A stretch of 64,000 nucleotides of DNA from Microbacterium paraoxydans (GCF_020524545.1 NZ_JAIVLG010000001.1:682001-746000); one strand, 5' to 3'. Positions 1-9,967 are shown, counted from the first letter of the stretch. Numbers and translations: made by a program. The notes: a model not told the origin generated them from the letters alone.

Positions 1-1
1 G

Positions 2-883
2 CTGAGCCTCGATCCGCGACTCGTGTCGGCGCGCGCGAGCGTGATCGGCACGCGCCTGGTGCTTCTGATCATCCGCGACGTCACCGAGCAGGAGCGTCTC
101 GACCAGATGCGCCGGGACTTCGTCGCCAACACGAGTCACGAGCTGAAGACGCCGGTGGGCGCAGTGAGCCTCCTGGCGGAAGCGATCGAGTCCGCGGCGG
201 ATGACCCGGCGCAGGTGCGCATCTTCGCCGCGCGTATCGCTGCGGAGGCCGGGCGTCTCGGACAGCTCACGGGTCGGATCATGAGCCTGTCCCGACTCCA
301 GGCCGAGGACGGTCTGACCAAGGTCGGTCCCGTGTCGATCGACGAGGTCATCGCGTCCTCGATCGAGGCCCACGTGGTCCAGGCCGATTCCGCCGGCGTC
401 GAGCTCGCCCGCGGCGGTGACCGCGGCGTCTGGGTGCGCGGCGACGCGCAGATCCTCATCGAGGCGGTCGGCAACCTGATCGCCAACGCCATCGTCTACT
501 CGCCCCGCGGATCCCGCGTGGGAGTCGGCGTGCGCGCGGAGGACGGTGTGGTCGAGATCGCGGTGTCCGATCAGGGCATCGGTATCGCGGAAGCGGATCG
601 CGAGCGCATCTTCGAACGGTTCTACCGGGCGGATGAGGCGCGCTCCCGGCGCACGGGCGGCACGGGGCTCGGGCTGTCGATCGTCAAACACGCCACGCAG
701 CGCCACGGCGGGGAGGTGCGACTGTGGTCCCGCCCCGGGCGTGGTTCCACCTTCACGATCCGACTTCCCCGGATCGACGCCCCGGAGCACAGCGACTCGG
801 GCAAGAAGAGCAAGAAGAAGCGTGCGCGCAAGGCCGCCAAGGCTGCGGCATCCGCGCGCGTTCGAAACGGAGAGAGAACATGA
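2..883 (+). CDS. senX3: Sensor histidine kinase, SenX3-like (5' end outside window)
   Basis: C-terminal part of a membrane-linked sensor kinase that phosphorylates the next gene's regulator, probably in response to phosphate. The reading frame is open to the left edge, so the sensor/PAS part is missing. Visible are the DHp phospho-acceptor box (SHELKTP, near base 135), the N box (NLIANA), a G1 box (SDQGIGI), the F box (FERFYR) and a G2 box (GTGLGLSIV). Its stop overlaps the regX3 start as ATGA, so the two are co-translated. The protein ends in a lysine-rich tail of about 25 residues after the ATPase domain, which is not part of the kinase fold. SenX3 identity rests on the sequence and on the regX3/carD neighbourhood. 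Confidence 0.9.
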   Translation: MSLDPRLVSARASVIGTRLVLLIIRDVTEQERLDQMRRDFVANTSHELKTPVGAVSLLAEAIESAADDPAQVRIFAARIAAEAGRLGQLTGRIMSLSRLQAEDGLTKVGPVSIDEVIASSIEAHVVQADSAGVELARGGDRGVWVRGDAQILIEAVGNLIANAIVYSPRGSRVGVGVRAEDGVVEIAVSDQGIGIAEADRERIFERFYRADEARSRRTGGTGLGLSIVKHATQRHGGEVRLWSRPGRGSTFTIRLPRIDAPEHSDSGKKSKKKRARKAAKAAASARVRNGERT

Positions 884-1563
884 CCCGAATCCTTCTCGTC
901 GAGGACGAGCCCGACCTCGCCGACCCGCTCGCGTATCTGCTGCGCCGCGAAGGCTACGAGGTGGAGATCGCGGAGGACGGCCCCGGCGCGCTCTCCGCGT
1001 TCCGGGAGCGCGGCGCGGACATCGTGCTGCTCGACCTGATGCTCCCCGGCATGCCCGGCACCGAGGTGTGCCGTCAGATCCGCTCGACGTCGGCCGTGCC
1101 GATCATCATGCTCACCGCGAAGGACTCCGAGGTCGACATCGTGGTCGGGCTCGAGCTCGGCGCCGACGACTACATCACGAAGCCGTACTCCTCGCGCGAG
1201 CTGCTCGCCCGTATGCGGGCTGTGCTGCGCCGGATCGTGCAGGCCGACGGCGAGCTCGACGAACGCGTGCTCGACGGCGGCAGGGTCTCGCTCGACATCG
1301 ATCGGCACACCGTGTCCGTCGCCGGGGAGCAGATCAACATGCCGCTGAAGGAGTTCGAGCTCCTCGAGGTCCTGATGCGCAACTCCGGACGCGTCCTCAC
1401 GCGCGGTCAGCTCATCGACCGGGTCTGGGGGAGTGACTACTTCGGCGACACCAAGACGCTCGACGTCCACATCAAGCGCATCCGCTCGCGCATCGAGGAG
1501 AACCCGAGTGAGCCGGTCATGCTCGTCACGGTGCGTGGCCTCGGGTACCGCTTCGAGGGCTGA
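880..1563 (+). CDS. regX3: Response regulator, OmpR/RegX3 type
   Basis: 227-residue DNA-binding response regulator, partner of the kinase just upstream (ATGA overlap fixes the start at 880). The receiver domain has the acidic pair (VEDEPD), the phospho-acceptor Asp in LLDLMLPG, the T/S switch in MLTAKD and the Lys in YITKPYS. The C-terminal winged helix (from about residue 130) ends with the usual DVHIKRIRSRIE recognition helix and GLGYRFE. In mycobacteria and other actinobacteria RegX3 controls phosphate-starvation genes; that role is inferred here. A strong bidirectional hairpin follows directly. Confidence 0.93.
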   Translation: MTRILLVEDEPDLADPLAYLLRREGYEVEIAEDGPGALSAFRERGADIVLLDLMLPGMPGTEVCRQIRSTSAVPIIMLTAKDSEVDIVVGLELGADDYITKPYSSRELLARMRAVLRRIVQADGELDERVLDGGRVSLDIDRHTVSVAGEQINMPLKEFELLEVLMRNSGRVLTRGQLIDRVWGSDYFGDTKTLDVHIKRIRSRIEENPSEPVMLVTVRGLGYRFEG

Positions 1564-1608
1564 ACGCAGAGGAGGCCGGCACCCGTGGGTGCCGGCCTCC
1601 TCTGCGTT
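1563..1608. terminator. Bidirectional hairpin terminator between regX3 and the lipoprotein gene
   Basis: A perfect inverted repeat with about 22-bp arms (AACGCAGAGGAGGCCGGC... on the left) and a 2-4 nt loop begins at the regX3 stop codon. It serves two convergent genes. There is no U tract, as is usual in high-GC actinobacteria. Confidence 0.85.
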
Positions 1609-1618
1609 CGACGCGGGG

Positions 1619-2149
1619 TCACTCCGAGGGAGCAGGCGCCGCGGTGTCGGTCGGCATCGGCGTGGGCAAGGTGCGCACCGACTCCGAGGGGACGAGGTCC
1701 GAGTAGTAGGGGAGGGAGCCGTCCAGGACGGGAACGTCGGCCTTGACGCCGACGGAGTCACCGGACTGGAAGTGCATCTCCACCGTCGCCCCGGGCTTGG
1801 TGTCGAGCCCGACGATGCGCAGCGGCTCCTCGTCGGCACCCAGGCTCTTCGTCTCGCCCGCGGGAACAGTGAGCTTGAAGTCGTTGTCGTCTCCGACGGA
1901 GATCGTGAGGGTGGCGCTCTCATCGGTGGGGTTGACCACGGCGGCGATGAAGTTGCCGATCGAACCGTCCTCCGTCGCGATCACGAGGGCGTTGCGCACG
2001 TCGAGCGGGCCGTCGGCGTCGGAGATGTTCACGCCGTCGGAGGCCGGGTACTCGATCTTCGTCGACTGCGGGGTGATGAACGTGCACCCGGTCGCGCCGA
2101 GCAGAACGAGGGCGCTGAGGGCTGCAGACGCAACAAGGCGCGATTTCAC
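1619..2149 (-). CDS. Secreted lipoprotein, LpqE-like by position
   Basis: 176-residue lipoprotein. The GTG start at 2149 is chosen because AGGAGG lies 4 nt upstream and a classic lipoprotein signal follows (KSRLVASAALSALVLLGATGC, lipobox ATGC with the Cys at about residue 20). The mature part is a beta-rich domain with no other cysteine, and the C-terminal tail is rich in Pro, Thr and Ala. Mycobacteria place the lipoprotein lpqE next to carD, so this is probably the equivalent; I cannot see a catalytic motif. It is divergent from carD and convergent with regX3. Confidence 0.8.
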   Translation of the reverse strand: MKSRLVASAALSALVLLGATGCTFITPQSTKIEYPASDGVNISDADGPLDVRNALVIATEDGSIGNFIAAVVNPTDESATLTISVGDDNDFKLTVPAGETKSLGADEEPLRIVGLDTKPGATVEMHFQSGDSVGVKADVPVLDGSLPYYSDLVPSESVRTLPTPMPTDTAAPAPSE

Positions 2150-2284
2150 GGGTCCTCCTGAGGTCCGGCGGGATATCCGCATCCATTCTATGGGTAAGTC
2201 GTGAGCGACTCTGCGGACCCGGGGCGCGAACCTTAGCGCATCTGCCCTGTGGTATCCTTGAGGTTGCCGAAAGGACACGTTTTT

Positions 2285-2767
2285 ATGCTTTTTGAGGTTG
2301 GCGAAACCGTCGTCTATCCCCACCATGGCGCTGCGACCATCATCGAGGTCAAGGAGCGCATCATCAAGGGTGAGGCGAAGAAATATCTGAAGCTCAACGT
2401 CACCCAGGGCGATCTCGTCATCGAGGTTCCCGCCGAGAACGTCGACCTGGTCGGCGTCCGCGATGTGATCGGGAAAGAAGGCCTCGACCACGTGTTCGAG
2501 GTGCTGCGTGCTCCCTTCACCGAGGAACCCACGAACTGGTCCCGCCGATACAAGGCGAACCTCGAGAAGCTCGCCTCCGGCGACGTCATCAAGGTGAGCG
2601 AGGTCGTCCGCGACCTGTGGCGTCGGGATCAGGACCGCGGGCTGTCGGCGGGCGAGAAGCGGATGCTGGCGAAGGCTCGTCAGATCCTCATCTCCGAGCT
2701 CGCACTCGCGGAGAAGACCGACGAGGACAAGGCGGGCGCACTGCTCGACGAGGTCCTCGCCTCCTGA
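2285..2767 (+). CDS. carD: CarD, RNA polymerase-binding transcription factor
   Basis: 160 residues, the normal CarD length. The N-terminal RNAP-interaction (Tudor-like) domain begins [17 protein letters not shown], and the helical DNA-binding domain contains the conserved Trp in [11 protein letters not shown]. CarD binds the RNAP beta subunit and stabilises open complexes, especially at rRNA promoters. The start at 2285 fits the family N-terminus and has GAAAGGA upstream. A TATCCT -10-like box lies at 2253-2258. The ispDF-cysS-rlmB order downstream is the conserved actinobacterial carD neighbourhood. Confidence 0.96.
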   Translation: MLFEVGETVVYPHHGAATIIEVKERIIKGEAKKYLKLNVTQGDLVIEVPAENVDLVGVRDVIGKEGLDHVFEVLRAPFTEEPTNWSRRYKANLEKLASGDVIKVSEVVRDLWRRDQDRGLSAGEKRMLAKARQILISELALAEKTDEDKAGALLDEVLAS

Positions 2768-2772
2768 GTTCT

Positions 2773-2812
2773 CGACGAAGGGGCGGATGCTGCGGCATCC
2801 GCCCCTTCGTCG
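2773..2812 (+). terminator. Hairpin terminator after carD
   Basis: Inverted repeat with 18-bp arms, CGACGAAGGGGCGGATGC and its complement, around a tight loop, 6 nt after the carD stop. No U tract. Confidence 0.85.
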
Positions 2813-2826
2813 TCTCTGCCACGCGG

Positions 2827-2832
2827 TAGCGT
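2827..2832 (+). promoter_or_regulatory. -10 box TAGCGT of ispDF, leaderless arrangement
   Basis: TAGCGT followed by exactly 6 nt and then the GTG start at 2839, so transcription should begin at or next to the start codon. No clear -35 hexamer is seen. Confidence 0.6.
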
Positions 2833-2838
2833 GAGAGG

Positions 2839-4065
2839 GTGACCCTTCTTCCTGTCCCCGACATCGCGATCATCGTCGTCGCCGCCGGTTCCGGCACGCG
2901 GCTGGACGCGGGGGCGCCGAAGGCCCTCGTCGGGATCGATGCGCATTCGATCCTCCGGCATGCCCTGGACGGCGTGTTCGCAGCCCTGCCTGCTCAGGTC
3001 GTCGTCGTCGCGCCCGCGGGATACGAAGGTGATGCGTTGGCAGAGCTCCAGGCCGCCGCAGGAGATCGACGAGACCTCGGTCGTGTCGTCACCGGCGGCG
3101 CGACGCGCCAGCAGTCCGTCGCCGCGGGGCTCGACGCCTTGTGGGGGGACGTGACGACCGTGCTCGTGCACGACGCGGCCCGCGCGCTCACGCCGCCGTC
3201 CCAGATCGACGCGGTCGCCCGTGCCGTCACGGCGCGGGAGGGAGTGGTGCCGGCGCTTCCCGTGGTCGACACGCTCAAGAAGGTCGCGGACGGTGCCGTG
3301 GTGGCTGCCGTCGACCGTTCCGAGCTCGCTGCGGCGCAGACGCCGCAGGGCTTTCCCCGTCTCGCGCTCGTAGAGGCCTACGCACGAGCCACGTCCGCAG
3401 GCGCCGAGTACACCGACGATGCGGCGCTGTTCGCAGCGGCAGGTCACGCGGTGCGGCACATCGACGGTTCTGCCCGGGCGTTCAAGATCACCACACCCGA
3501 TGACCTCGATCGCGCCAGGCAGCTCCTCGGCGCATCATCGACGGTACCCGCACCGCAGGAGGCGCCGCGCACGCATCCGGTCACCCCTCGCATCGGCGTG
3601 GGCACCGATGTGCATGCGTTCGGCGGCGAGGGGAACCTCTGGCTCGCGGGCGTGGAATGGCCCGGGGAGCAGCCCCTGTCCGGACACTCCGACGGGGATG
3701 CCGTCGCGCACGCGATCGTCGATGCCCTCCTCGGTGCCGCCGGTCTCGGAGACATCGGCGAGCACTTCGGCACCTCGCATCCGGAGTATGCCGGAGCGCA
3801 TGCGGATGTCTTCCTGGCGCGCACGCGAGAGCTGCTGGCCGACGCGGGCTTCGAGATCGGCAATGTCTCCGTGCAACTGCAGGGCAACAAGCCCCGTTTC
3901 AGCCCTCGACGTGCCGAGGCGGAGGGCATCCTGTCGTCGGTGCTGGGCGCTCCGGTATCCGTCACGGCGACGACGACCGACCGGCTGGGCTTTCCGGGGC
4001 GCGGCGAGGGCATCGCGGTGACGGCGGTGGCCCTCGTGGTGCCCGTCGATCCGCGGAACAGCTGA
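2839..4065 (+). CDS. ispDF: Bifunctional IspD/IspF, non-mevalonate isoprenoid synthesis
   Basis: 408-residue fusion of two MEP-pathway enzymes. Residues 1-232 are IspD (2-C-methyl-D-erythritol 4-phosphate cytidylyltransferase), with the nucleotide-binding loop AAGSGTRLDAGAPKAL and the motif VLVHDAARAL. After a 17-residue Pro-rich linker, residues 250-408 are IspF (2-C-methyl-D-erythritol 2,4-cyclodiphosphate synthase), with metal ligands in GTDVHAF and SGHSDGDAVAHAIVDAL and the product-site TTTDRLGFPGRGEGI. Fused IspDF is well known in alphaproteobacteria and some other lineages; many actinobacteria keep two adjacent genes. It supplies IPP/DMAPP, which feeds the carotenoid cluster further along. 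Confidence 0.95.
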   Translation: MTLLPVPDIAIIVVAAGSGTRLDAGAPKALVGIDAHSILRHALDGVFAALPAQVVVVAPAGYEGDALAELQAAAGDRRDLGRVVTGGATRQQSVAAGLDALWGDVTTVLVHDAARALTPPSQIDAVARAVTAREGVVPALPVVDTLKKVADGAVVAAVDRSELAAAQTPQGFPRLALVEAYARATSAGAEYTDDAALFAAAGHAVRHIDGSARAFKITTPDDLDRARQLLGASSTVPAPQEAPRTHPVTPRIGVGTDVHAFGGEGNLWLAGVEWPGEQPLSGHSDGDAVAHAIVDALLGAAGLGDIGEHFGTSHPEYAGAHADVFLARTRELLADAGFEIGNVSVQLQGNKPRFSPRRAEAEGILSSVLGAPVSVTATTTDRLGFPGRGEGIAVTAVALVVPVDPRNS

Positions 4066-4136
4066 CGCGCGGAAAGCGAGAACGTCACAAGCGGCCGGAA
4101 TCGTCCTCGCGGAGTGGTCGCCCAGCAGTCCCCGAG

Positions 4137-4142
4137 TAGGCT
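4137..4142 (+). promoter_or_regulatory. -10 box TAGGCT of cysS, leaderless arrangement
   Basis: TAGGCT, 6-nt spacer, then the GTG start at 4149. No Shine-Dalgarno sequence fits before this start. Confidence 0.6.
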
Positions 4143-4148
4143 TGAGCG

Positions 4149-5552
4149 GTGACTCTCCGCCTTTACGACACCCGCGCTGCGGTGTTGCGTGACTTCGTGC
4201 CTCTCGATCCCGAGAACATCACGATGTACGTGTGCGGACCCACGGTGCAATCCGGACCCCACATCGGTCACGTCCGCGCGGCGCTGAGCTTCGATCTGCT
4301 GCGTCGCTGGTTGGCCTACCGGTACGGTCGGGTCACCTTCGTGCGCAACGTGACCGACATCGACGACAAGGTGCTCGCCAACGCGACGGATGCCGAGCCG
4401 TGGTGGGCGCTGGCGTATCGGATGGAGCAGGAGTTCACGGCGGCGTATGCCGGTGTCGGCATCCTTCCTCCCACCTACGAGCCACGCGCCACGGCATCCG
4501 TGCCTCAGATGCAGGAGCTGATCGCGACTCTGATCGCACGCGGTCACGCGTACCCGGCCTCCGACGGCTCGGGCGACGTGTACTTCGATGTGCGCTCCTG
4601 GTCCGAGTACGGCTCCCTCACGAATCAGTCCGTCGACGCGATGGAACCCGCCGAGGACGCCGACCCCCGCGGCAAGCGGAACCCGCAGGACTTCGCCCTC
4701 TGGAAGGGCGCCAAGCCGGAGGAACCCGCCGACGCGACCTGGGCCTCGCCGTGGGGTGCGGGTCGTCCCGGCTGGCACATCGAGTGCTCCGCCATGGCGA
4801 AGCGGTACCTCGGCGCGGAATTCGACATCCACGGCGGCGGACTCGACCTGCGGTTCCCGCATCACGAGAACGAGCTCGCGCAGTCGACGGCGGCGGGCGA
4901 CGGCTTCGCCCGCTACTGGGTGCACAACGGACTCGTGACCGTCGCCGGGCAGAAGATGTCCAAGTCGCTGGGGAACTTCACTCTCGCGGCGGACGTGCTC
5001 TCGGCGCATGACCCGCGGGTCGTGCGCTACGCGCTCGCGGCTGCGCACTACCGATCGAGCCTCGACCTCAGCGAGTCGTCGTGGGTGGAGGCCGAGGCTG
5101 CGCTGGCACGAATCGACACCTTCGTCGCTCGTGTCCGGCGGTCGGTTCCCGCTGCAACCGACGGTGCAGCGGGCGGCGCTGTTCCCGAGGCGTTCGCGGA
5201 CGCCATGGACGACGACCTGGGGGTCCCCCAGGCGCTGGCCGTGCTGCACGACACCGTGCGCCGCGGGAACTCGGCGCTCGACGCCGGGTCGGACGACGAG
5301 GCCAGGGCCGCATTCGCCCAGGTGGAAGCGATGACCCGTCTCCTCGGAATCGACGAGCTCGTATCCGGCGGGGCAGACCTCGCCGAGCACCGTACTCTGG
5401 ACGCGCTCGTCCAGACGATGATCACCCAGCGCGCGCAGGCTCGCGCTGACAAAGACTGGGCGGCGGCGGATCGCATCCGAGACGCGATCGCCGCCGCAGG
5501 AATCACGCTGGAGGACACTCCGGCCGGAACCCATTGGAGTATCGATGGCTAA
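4149..5552 (+). CDS. cysS: Cysteinyl-tRNA synthetase
   Basis: 467-residue class I aminoacyl-tRNA synthetase that charges tRNA-Cys. Seen are the HIGH motif (GPHIGHVRAA, about residue 37), the KMSKS loop (GQKMSKSLGN, about residue 268) and the zinc/cysteine-selecting ligands in MYVCGPTVQ, HIECSAM and FPHHENE. The start is GTG at 4149, fixed by the family N-terminus (LRLYDTRAAV) and the -10 box just before it. The stop overlaps the rlmB start by 8 nt, so translation is probably coupled. Confidence 0.96.
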   Translation: MTLRLYDTRAAVLRDFVPLDPENITMYVCGPTVQSGPHIGHVRAALSFDLLRRWLAYRYGRVTFVRNVTDIDDKVLANATDAEPWWALAYRMEQEFTAAYAGVGILPPTYEPRATASVPQMQELIATLIARGHAYPASDGSGDVYFDVRSWSEYGSLTNQSVDAMEPAEDADPRGKRNPQDFALWKGAKPEEPADATWASPWGAGRPGWHIECSAMAKRYLGAEFDIHGGGLDLRFPHHENELAQSTAAGDGFARYWVHNGLVTVAGQKMSKSLGNFTLAADVLSAHDPRVVRYALAAAHYRSSLDLSESSWVEAEAALARIDTFVARVRRSVPAATDGAAGGAVPEAFADAMDDDLGVPQALAVLHDTVRRGNSALDAGSDDEARAAFAQVEAMTRLLGIDELVSGGADLAEHRTLDALVQTMITQRAQARADKDWAAADRIRDAIAAAGITLEDTPAGTHWSIDG

Positions 5553-6558
5553 GCCACAGCGCCCCGGCGCCAGCAACGGCAAGAAGAAGGGCCCGACCAA
5601 GGGCACGGGCGGACTCGGGCGCAAGGCGCTCGAGGGCCGGGGGCCGACCCCGAAAGCGGAGGACCGCGCCTGGCACCCCGCGGGCAAGCGCAAGGCTGCA
5701 GCTGAGCGCTACGCGGCGTCCGGCGGCAAGGGCAAGCCCGGCGGTCAGCGCCAGACCTCGGGCGGCAACCCCAACCGCTCCGCCAGGGCGAAGGACAACA
5801 CCACCGACACCGAGACCGTCACCGGGCGCAACTCGGTGCTCGAGGCGCTCCGGGCAAAGATCCCCGCGACGGCGTTCTACATCGCGCAGCGCGTGGAGAT
5901 GGACGACCGCGTCAAGGAGATGCTGTCGATCGCGACCCATCGCGGCATCCCCGTGATGGAGGTCACCCGGCAGGAGCTCGACCGCATGGCGGGCTTCGAC
6001 GGTGTGCACCAGGGGGTCGCCATCAAGGTGCCGCCGTACGAATACGCCCACCCGCAGGACCTCTTGGAAACGGTCATCGACAAGGGCGAGGTGCCGCTGT
6101 TCGTGGCTCTGGACGGTGTCACCGATCCCCGCAACCTCGGAGCGATCATCCGATCCGCAGCCGCATTCGGCGGACACGGCATCATCCTGCCGCAGCGCCG
6201 CTCCGCGGGCGTGAACTCCGCGGCCTGGAAGACCAGTGCGGGTGCCGCCGCGCGGATCCCGGTCGCCCTCGCGACGAATCTCACGACGCAGCTCAAGGAA
6301 TTCAAGAAGCAGGGCGTTTTCGTGCTCGGTTTGGACGGCGGTGGCGAGGTATCGCTTCCCGACCTGCAGCTCGCCGACCGTCCCGTGGTGATCGTCGTGG
6401 GTTCGGAAGGGAAGGGGCTCTCGCGGCTCGTCACCGAGACGTGCGACCAGATCGTCTCGATTCCGATCTCCGCCGCGACGGAGTCGCTGAATGCCGGTAT
6501 CGCGACGTCGGTCGCGCTGTATCAGGTGGCGACGGTCCGCGCCGCCAACCAGTCCTAG
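5545..6558 (+). CDS. rlmB: 23S rRNA (guanosine-2'-O-) methyltransferase RlmB (TrmH/SpoU family)
   Basis: 337-residue SpoU-family 2'-O-methyltransferase acting on G2251-equivalent of 23S rRNA. The first 90 or so residues are a Lys/Arg/Gly-rich, low-complexity extension that probably binds RNA or is disordered. The substrate-binding domain starts near TVTGRNSVLEAL, and the trefoil-knot SAM domain carries motif 1 (DPRNLGAIIRSAAAFG), motif 2 (VVIVVGSEGKGLSRL) and motif 3 (IPISAATESLNAGIATSVALY). It overlaps cysS by 8 nt, as in most actinobacteria, where cysS-rlmB form one unit. Confidence 0.94.
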   Translation: MAKPQRPGASNGKKKGPTKGTGGLGRKALEGRGPTPKAEDRAWHPAGKRKAAAERYAASGGKGKPGGQRQTSGGNPNRSARAKDNTTDTETVTGRNSVLEALRAKIPATAFYIAQRVEMDDRVKEMLSIATHRGIPVMEVTRQELDRMAGFDGVHQGVAIKVPPYEYAHPQDLLETVIDKGEVPLFVALDGVTDPRNLGAIIRSAAAFGGHGIILPQRRSAGVNSAAWKTSAGAAARIPVALATNLTTQLKEFKKQGVFVLGLDGGGEVSLPDLQLADRPVVIVVGSEGKGLSRLVTETCDQIVSIPISAATESLNAGIATSVALYQVATVRAANQS

Positions 6559-6583
6559 CCGCACATCCGGAGAAAGGTCCACC

Positions 6584-7225
6584 ATGTCTCGCATCGTCGT
6601 CGTCGGAGGAACCGGGTACGCCGGTCGTCACATCGTCTCCGAGGCGGTGAGCCGAGGGCATGCCGTGATCGCCATCTCGCGCTCGGCGCCGACGGACCCG
6701 GTGGCAGGTGCGGCCTACGTGCAGGGCTCCGCGCTGGACCCGGCTCCGCTCGCGGATGCCTTCGTCGGCGCGGATGCGGTCGTCTCGGCGCTCTCGCCGC
6801 GAGGGGACATGGCCGATCGCGCGTTGGAGGCGTTGACCACTCTCGTCGCGCAGCTCGCGGGTACGCCGACGAGACTCGGTGTGGTCGGCGGAGCAGGTGG
6901 CAGCCTCGTCGCCCCGGGCGGACCGCGCCTGTTCGATCAGGGCTTCCCTGAGGAGTACAAGCACGAGGCGCAGGTCGGCATCGATTCCCTCGCGTTCCTG
7001 GAGAGCACGGACGAGGACCTCGACTGGTTCTTCATCCACCCTGCCGAGGTCTTCGGCCCCTGGGCCGAGGGGGAGCGCACCGGACACTACCGCGACGGCG
7101 GCGACGTGATCGTCCGCGATGCCGAGGGGAACTCCTTCATCTCCGGCGCGGACTTCGCGATGGCCGTGGTCGACGAGATCGAGCAGGGGAATCACCACCG
7201 CGAGCGCTTCACGGTCGGCTACTGA
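6584..7225 (+). CDS. NAD(P)-binding Rossmann-fold protein (SDR-like, NAD(P)H-binding family)
   Basis: 213 residues. It opens with a Rossmann nucleotide-binding loop (IVVVGGTGYAGRHIV) and resembles atypical short-chain dehydrogenases of the NAD(P)H-binding group. The YxxxK catalytic pair of classical SDRs is not obvious, though EEYKHEAQ may correspond to it. The ATG at 6584 is preferred over an upstream in-frame start because GGAGAAAGG precedes it and the Gly-rich loop then sits near the N-terminus. It follows rlmB by 25 nt and may be co-transcribed. The substrate is unknown. Confidence 0.85.
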   Translation: MSRIVVVGGTGYAGRHIVSEAVSRGHAVIAISRSAPTDPVAGAAYVQGSALDPAPLADAFVGADAVVSALSPRGDMADRALEALTTLVAQLAGTPTRLGVVGGAGGSLVAPGGPRLFDQGFPEEYKHEAQVGIDSLAFLESTDEDLDWFFIHPAEVFGPWAEGERTGHYRDGGDVIVRDAEGNSFISGADFAMAVVDEIEQGNHHRERFTVGY

Positions 7226-7235
7226 CCCCGCGTGC

Positions 7236-8540
7236 TCAGACCAGGTCGCGCCAGTCGATGTCCTCGTCGTCGTCGGCGACGGGAGTCACTCCGGTGATGA
7301 CGGGCAGGCTCATGGTCTCGGTCGGCGGGCCCATGATGGTCGCCTCGTCACGGCGGTGGCGCAGCACCTCGTTGATGTAACTCGTCAGGACCTCCGCGAG
7401 CGGCACGGAGCGTCCCTGTGCCTGTGACAGGTACCACCGATGCTCGAGCACCTGGTGGAACACCTCCGCGGGCTCCAGCTTTGCGCGCAACTCGTACGGG
7501 ATTGCGCGGACGACGGGCTCGAAGACCCGAGTGAGCCACTCGTGCGCGTACATCTCCTCGTCGGACCACTGCTTCGTCGAACGGGCGCGGAACTCGTCGA
7601 GGTCGTTGAGCAGGCGTCTGGCCTGATTCTCTTCGACATCGAGGCCCGTCAGCCGGATCAGGCGGCGCTGGTGGTGGCCGGCGTCCACCACCTTCGGCTG
7701 GATCTCGACGACGGTGCCGTCCGCCGTCGTCGACATGGACATCTCGTCGATGTCGAAGCCCAGCGCGTTGAGGCGTTCGACGCGTTCCGTGATGCGCCAT
7801 GTCTCGGCGGCCGAGAACGATTCCTGAGCGGTCAGCTCCGCCCACAGCGAGCGATACGACGACACGATGCCGTCTGCGATCGCGATGGCGTCCACACCGT
7901 GCTCCAAGCGACCGCCGGCCGCGAGGTCCATGATCTCCCCGGCGATGTTCGTGCGGGCGAGGTCCAGGTCGTAGGCGCGCTGGCCGTCGGTCAGTCCTTC
8001 CTCATGCAGTTCACCCGTCTCGGCGTCGACCAGATAGGCGGCGAAGGCCCCGGCGTCGCGACGGAACAGTGTGTTCGACAGGGAGACATCGCCCCAGTAG
8101 AAGCCGACGTTGTGCAGGCGCACCAGGAGGAGGGCCAAGGCGTCCACGAGCCGGGTGGCCGTGTCCGGACGCAGGACGCGCGTGAACAGTGCTCGGTAGG
8201 GCATCGAGAAGCGCAGATGTGCCGTCACGAGGGCGGCAGGCAGGGGCTCCCCGTCCGCGTCGGTGCGTCCCGCGATCACGGCGACGCGGTCGACGCAGGG
8301 AACGTCGAGTCGAGCTAGGTTCCCGAGCATGTCGTACTCGCGCTGGGCCATCTCCGCCGTGGTCTCCTTCACCGCGATGACGCGGCCGGAGAGGTCTGCG
8401 AAGCGCACCAGGTGGCGGGAGAGGCCCTTCGGGAGGGACACGATGTACTCCGAGGGCCACTTCGCCAGCGTCGTGGACCAGGGGAGGGCCAGCAGGCCCG
8501 GATCGATCGTGCTCGCGGTGATCCGCAAGGAATCCTGCAT
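7236..8540 (-). CDS. DUF4032 family protein with a kinase-like fold
   Basis: 434-residue actinobacterial protein recognised as DUF4032. The N-terminal half resembles lipopolysaccharide-kinase-type eukaryotic-like kinases: a possible ATP lysine in RVIAVKETT, a catalytic-loop-like YWGDVSLSNTLF and a metal-binding-loop-like YLVDAETGE. The C-terminal half (from about residue 240) is the conserved DUF4032 region. Activity and substrate are not known. The start at 8540 has GGGAGC upstream. It is convergent with the Rossmann protein. Confidence 0.85.
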   Translation of the reverse strand: MQDSLRITASTIDPGLLALPWSTTLAKWPSEYIVSLPKGLSRHLVRFADLSGRVIAVKETTAEMAQREYDMLGNLARLDVPCVDRVAVIAGRTDADGEPLPAALVTAHLRFSMPYRALFTRVLRPDTATRLVDALALLLVRLHNVGFYWGDVSLSNTLFRRDAGAFAAYLVDAETGELHEEGLTDGQRAYDLDLARTNIAGEIMDLAAGGRLEHGVDAIAIADGIVSSYRSLWAELTAQESFSAAETWRITERVERLNALGFDIDEMSMSTTADGTVVEIQPKVVDAGHHQRRLIRLTGLDVEENQARRLLNDLDEFRARSTKQWSDEEMYAHEWLTRVFEPVVRAIPYELRAKLEPAEVFHQVLEHRWYLSQAQGRSVPLAEVLTSYINEVLRHRRDEATIMGPPTETMSLPVITGVTPVADDDEDIDWRDLV

Positions 8541-8580
8541 GGTGCTCCCTGAACGCGGGTGTGATGACGGAGACAGAAAG

Positions 8581-8621
8581 AGACGCGGCGCAGGCGACCG
8601 AAGTCAACCTGCGCCGCGTCT
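8581..8621 (-). terminator. Hairpin terminator of the ABC ATPase gene
   Basis: 14-bp perfect inverted repeat AGACGCGGCGCAGG / CCTGCGCCGCGTCT with a 13-nt loop, starting 10 nt past the stop of the minus-strand ATPase gene and before the next minus-strand gene. Confidence 0.8.
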
Positions 8622-8631
8622 GTGGATCCGA

Positions 8632-9735
<1,104 letters not shown>

Positions 9736-9967
9736 CGTTGTTTCTCCTTCACCGGCAGGTACGTGCCGGACGATCCGTAGTGATGAAGCGGCGGAGTGAG
9801 CCCGCCGTGACCCGACTCTGGGTCGGAATCAGTATGACATGAACGGGGGCACCTGGGTATTTCTCAGCCTGAATCGCTACCATCGAACTCGGCCGCGCGC
9901 TGCGGCGATCGTCGCTGAGCGGCGGTCGGGGCCAACCCGGACCCCCTGAGAGACTCACAGAGGAACG
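9736..9967. other. Divergent intergenic region between ABC ATPase and DsbA-like gene
   Basis: 232 bp with no gene. On the minus strand CATACT (plus positions 9831-9836) could be the -10 box of the ATPase gene, leaving a leader of about 90 nt; no good -35 is seen. AGAGGAACG at the right end is the ribosome-binding site of the DsbA-like gene. Confidence 0.4.

Noticed and set aside
4081..4148. T-box or other tRNA-sensing leader before cysS
   Set aside because: Only 83 bp between genes and the -10 box is 6 nt from the start, so there is no room for a leader.
3444..5693. A 749-codon antisense frame over ispDF and cysS
   Set aside because: Same explanation: antisense of two well recognised genes, with composition typical of a shadow frame.
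841..6780. Over-represented word GGATGC/GCATCC as a possible Chi or KOPS-like element
   Set aside because: It recurs in coding and non-coding DNA, but I cannot count it against expectation by eye; a genome-wide count with strand skew would decide.
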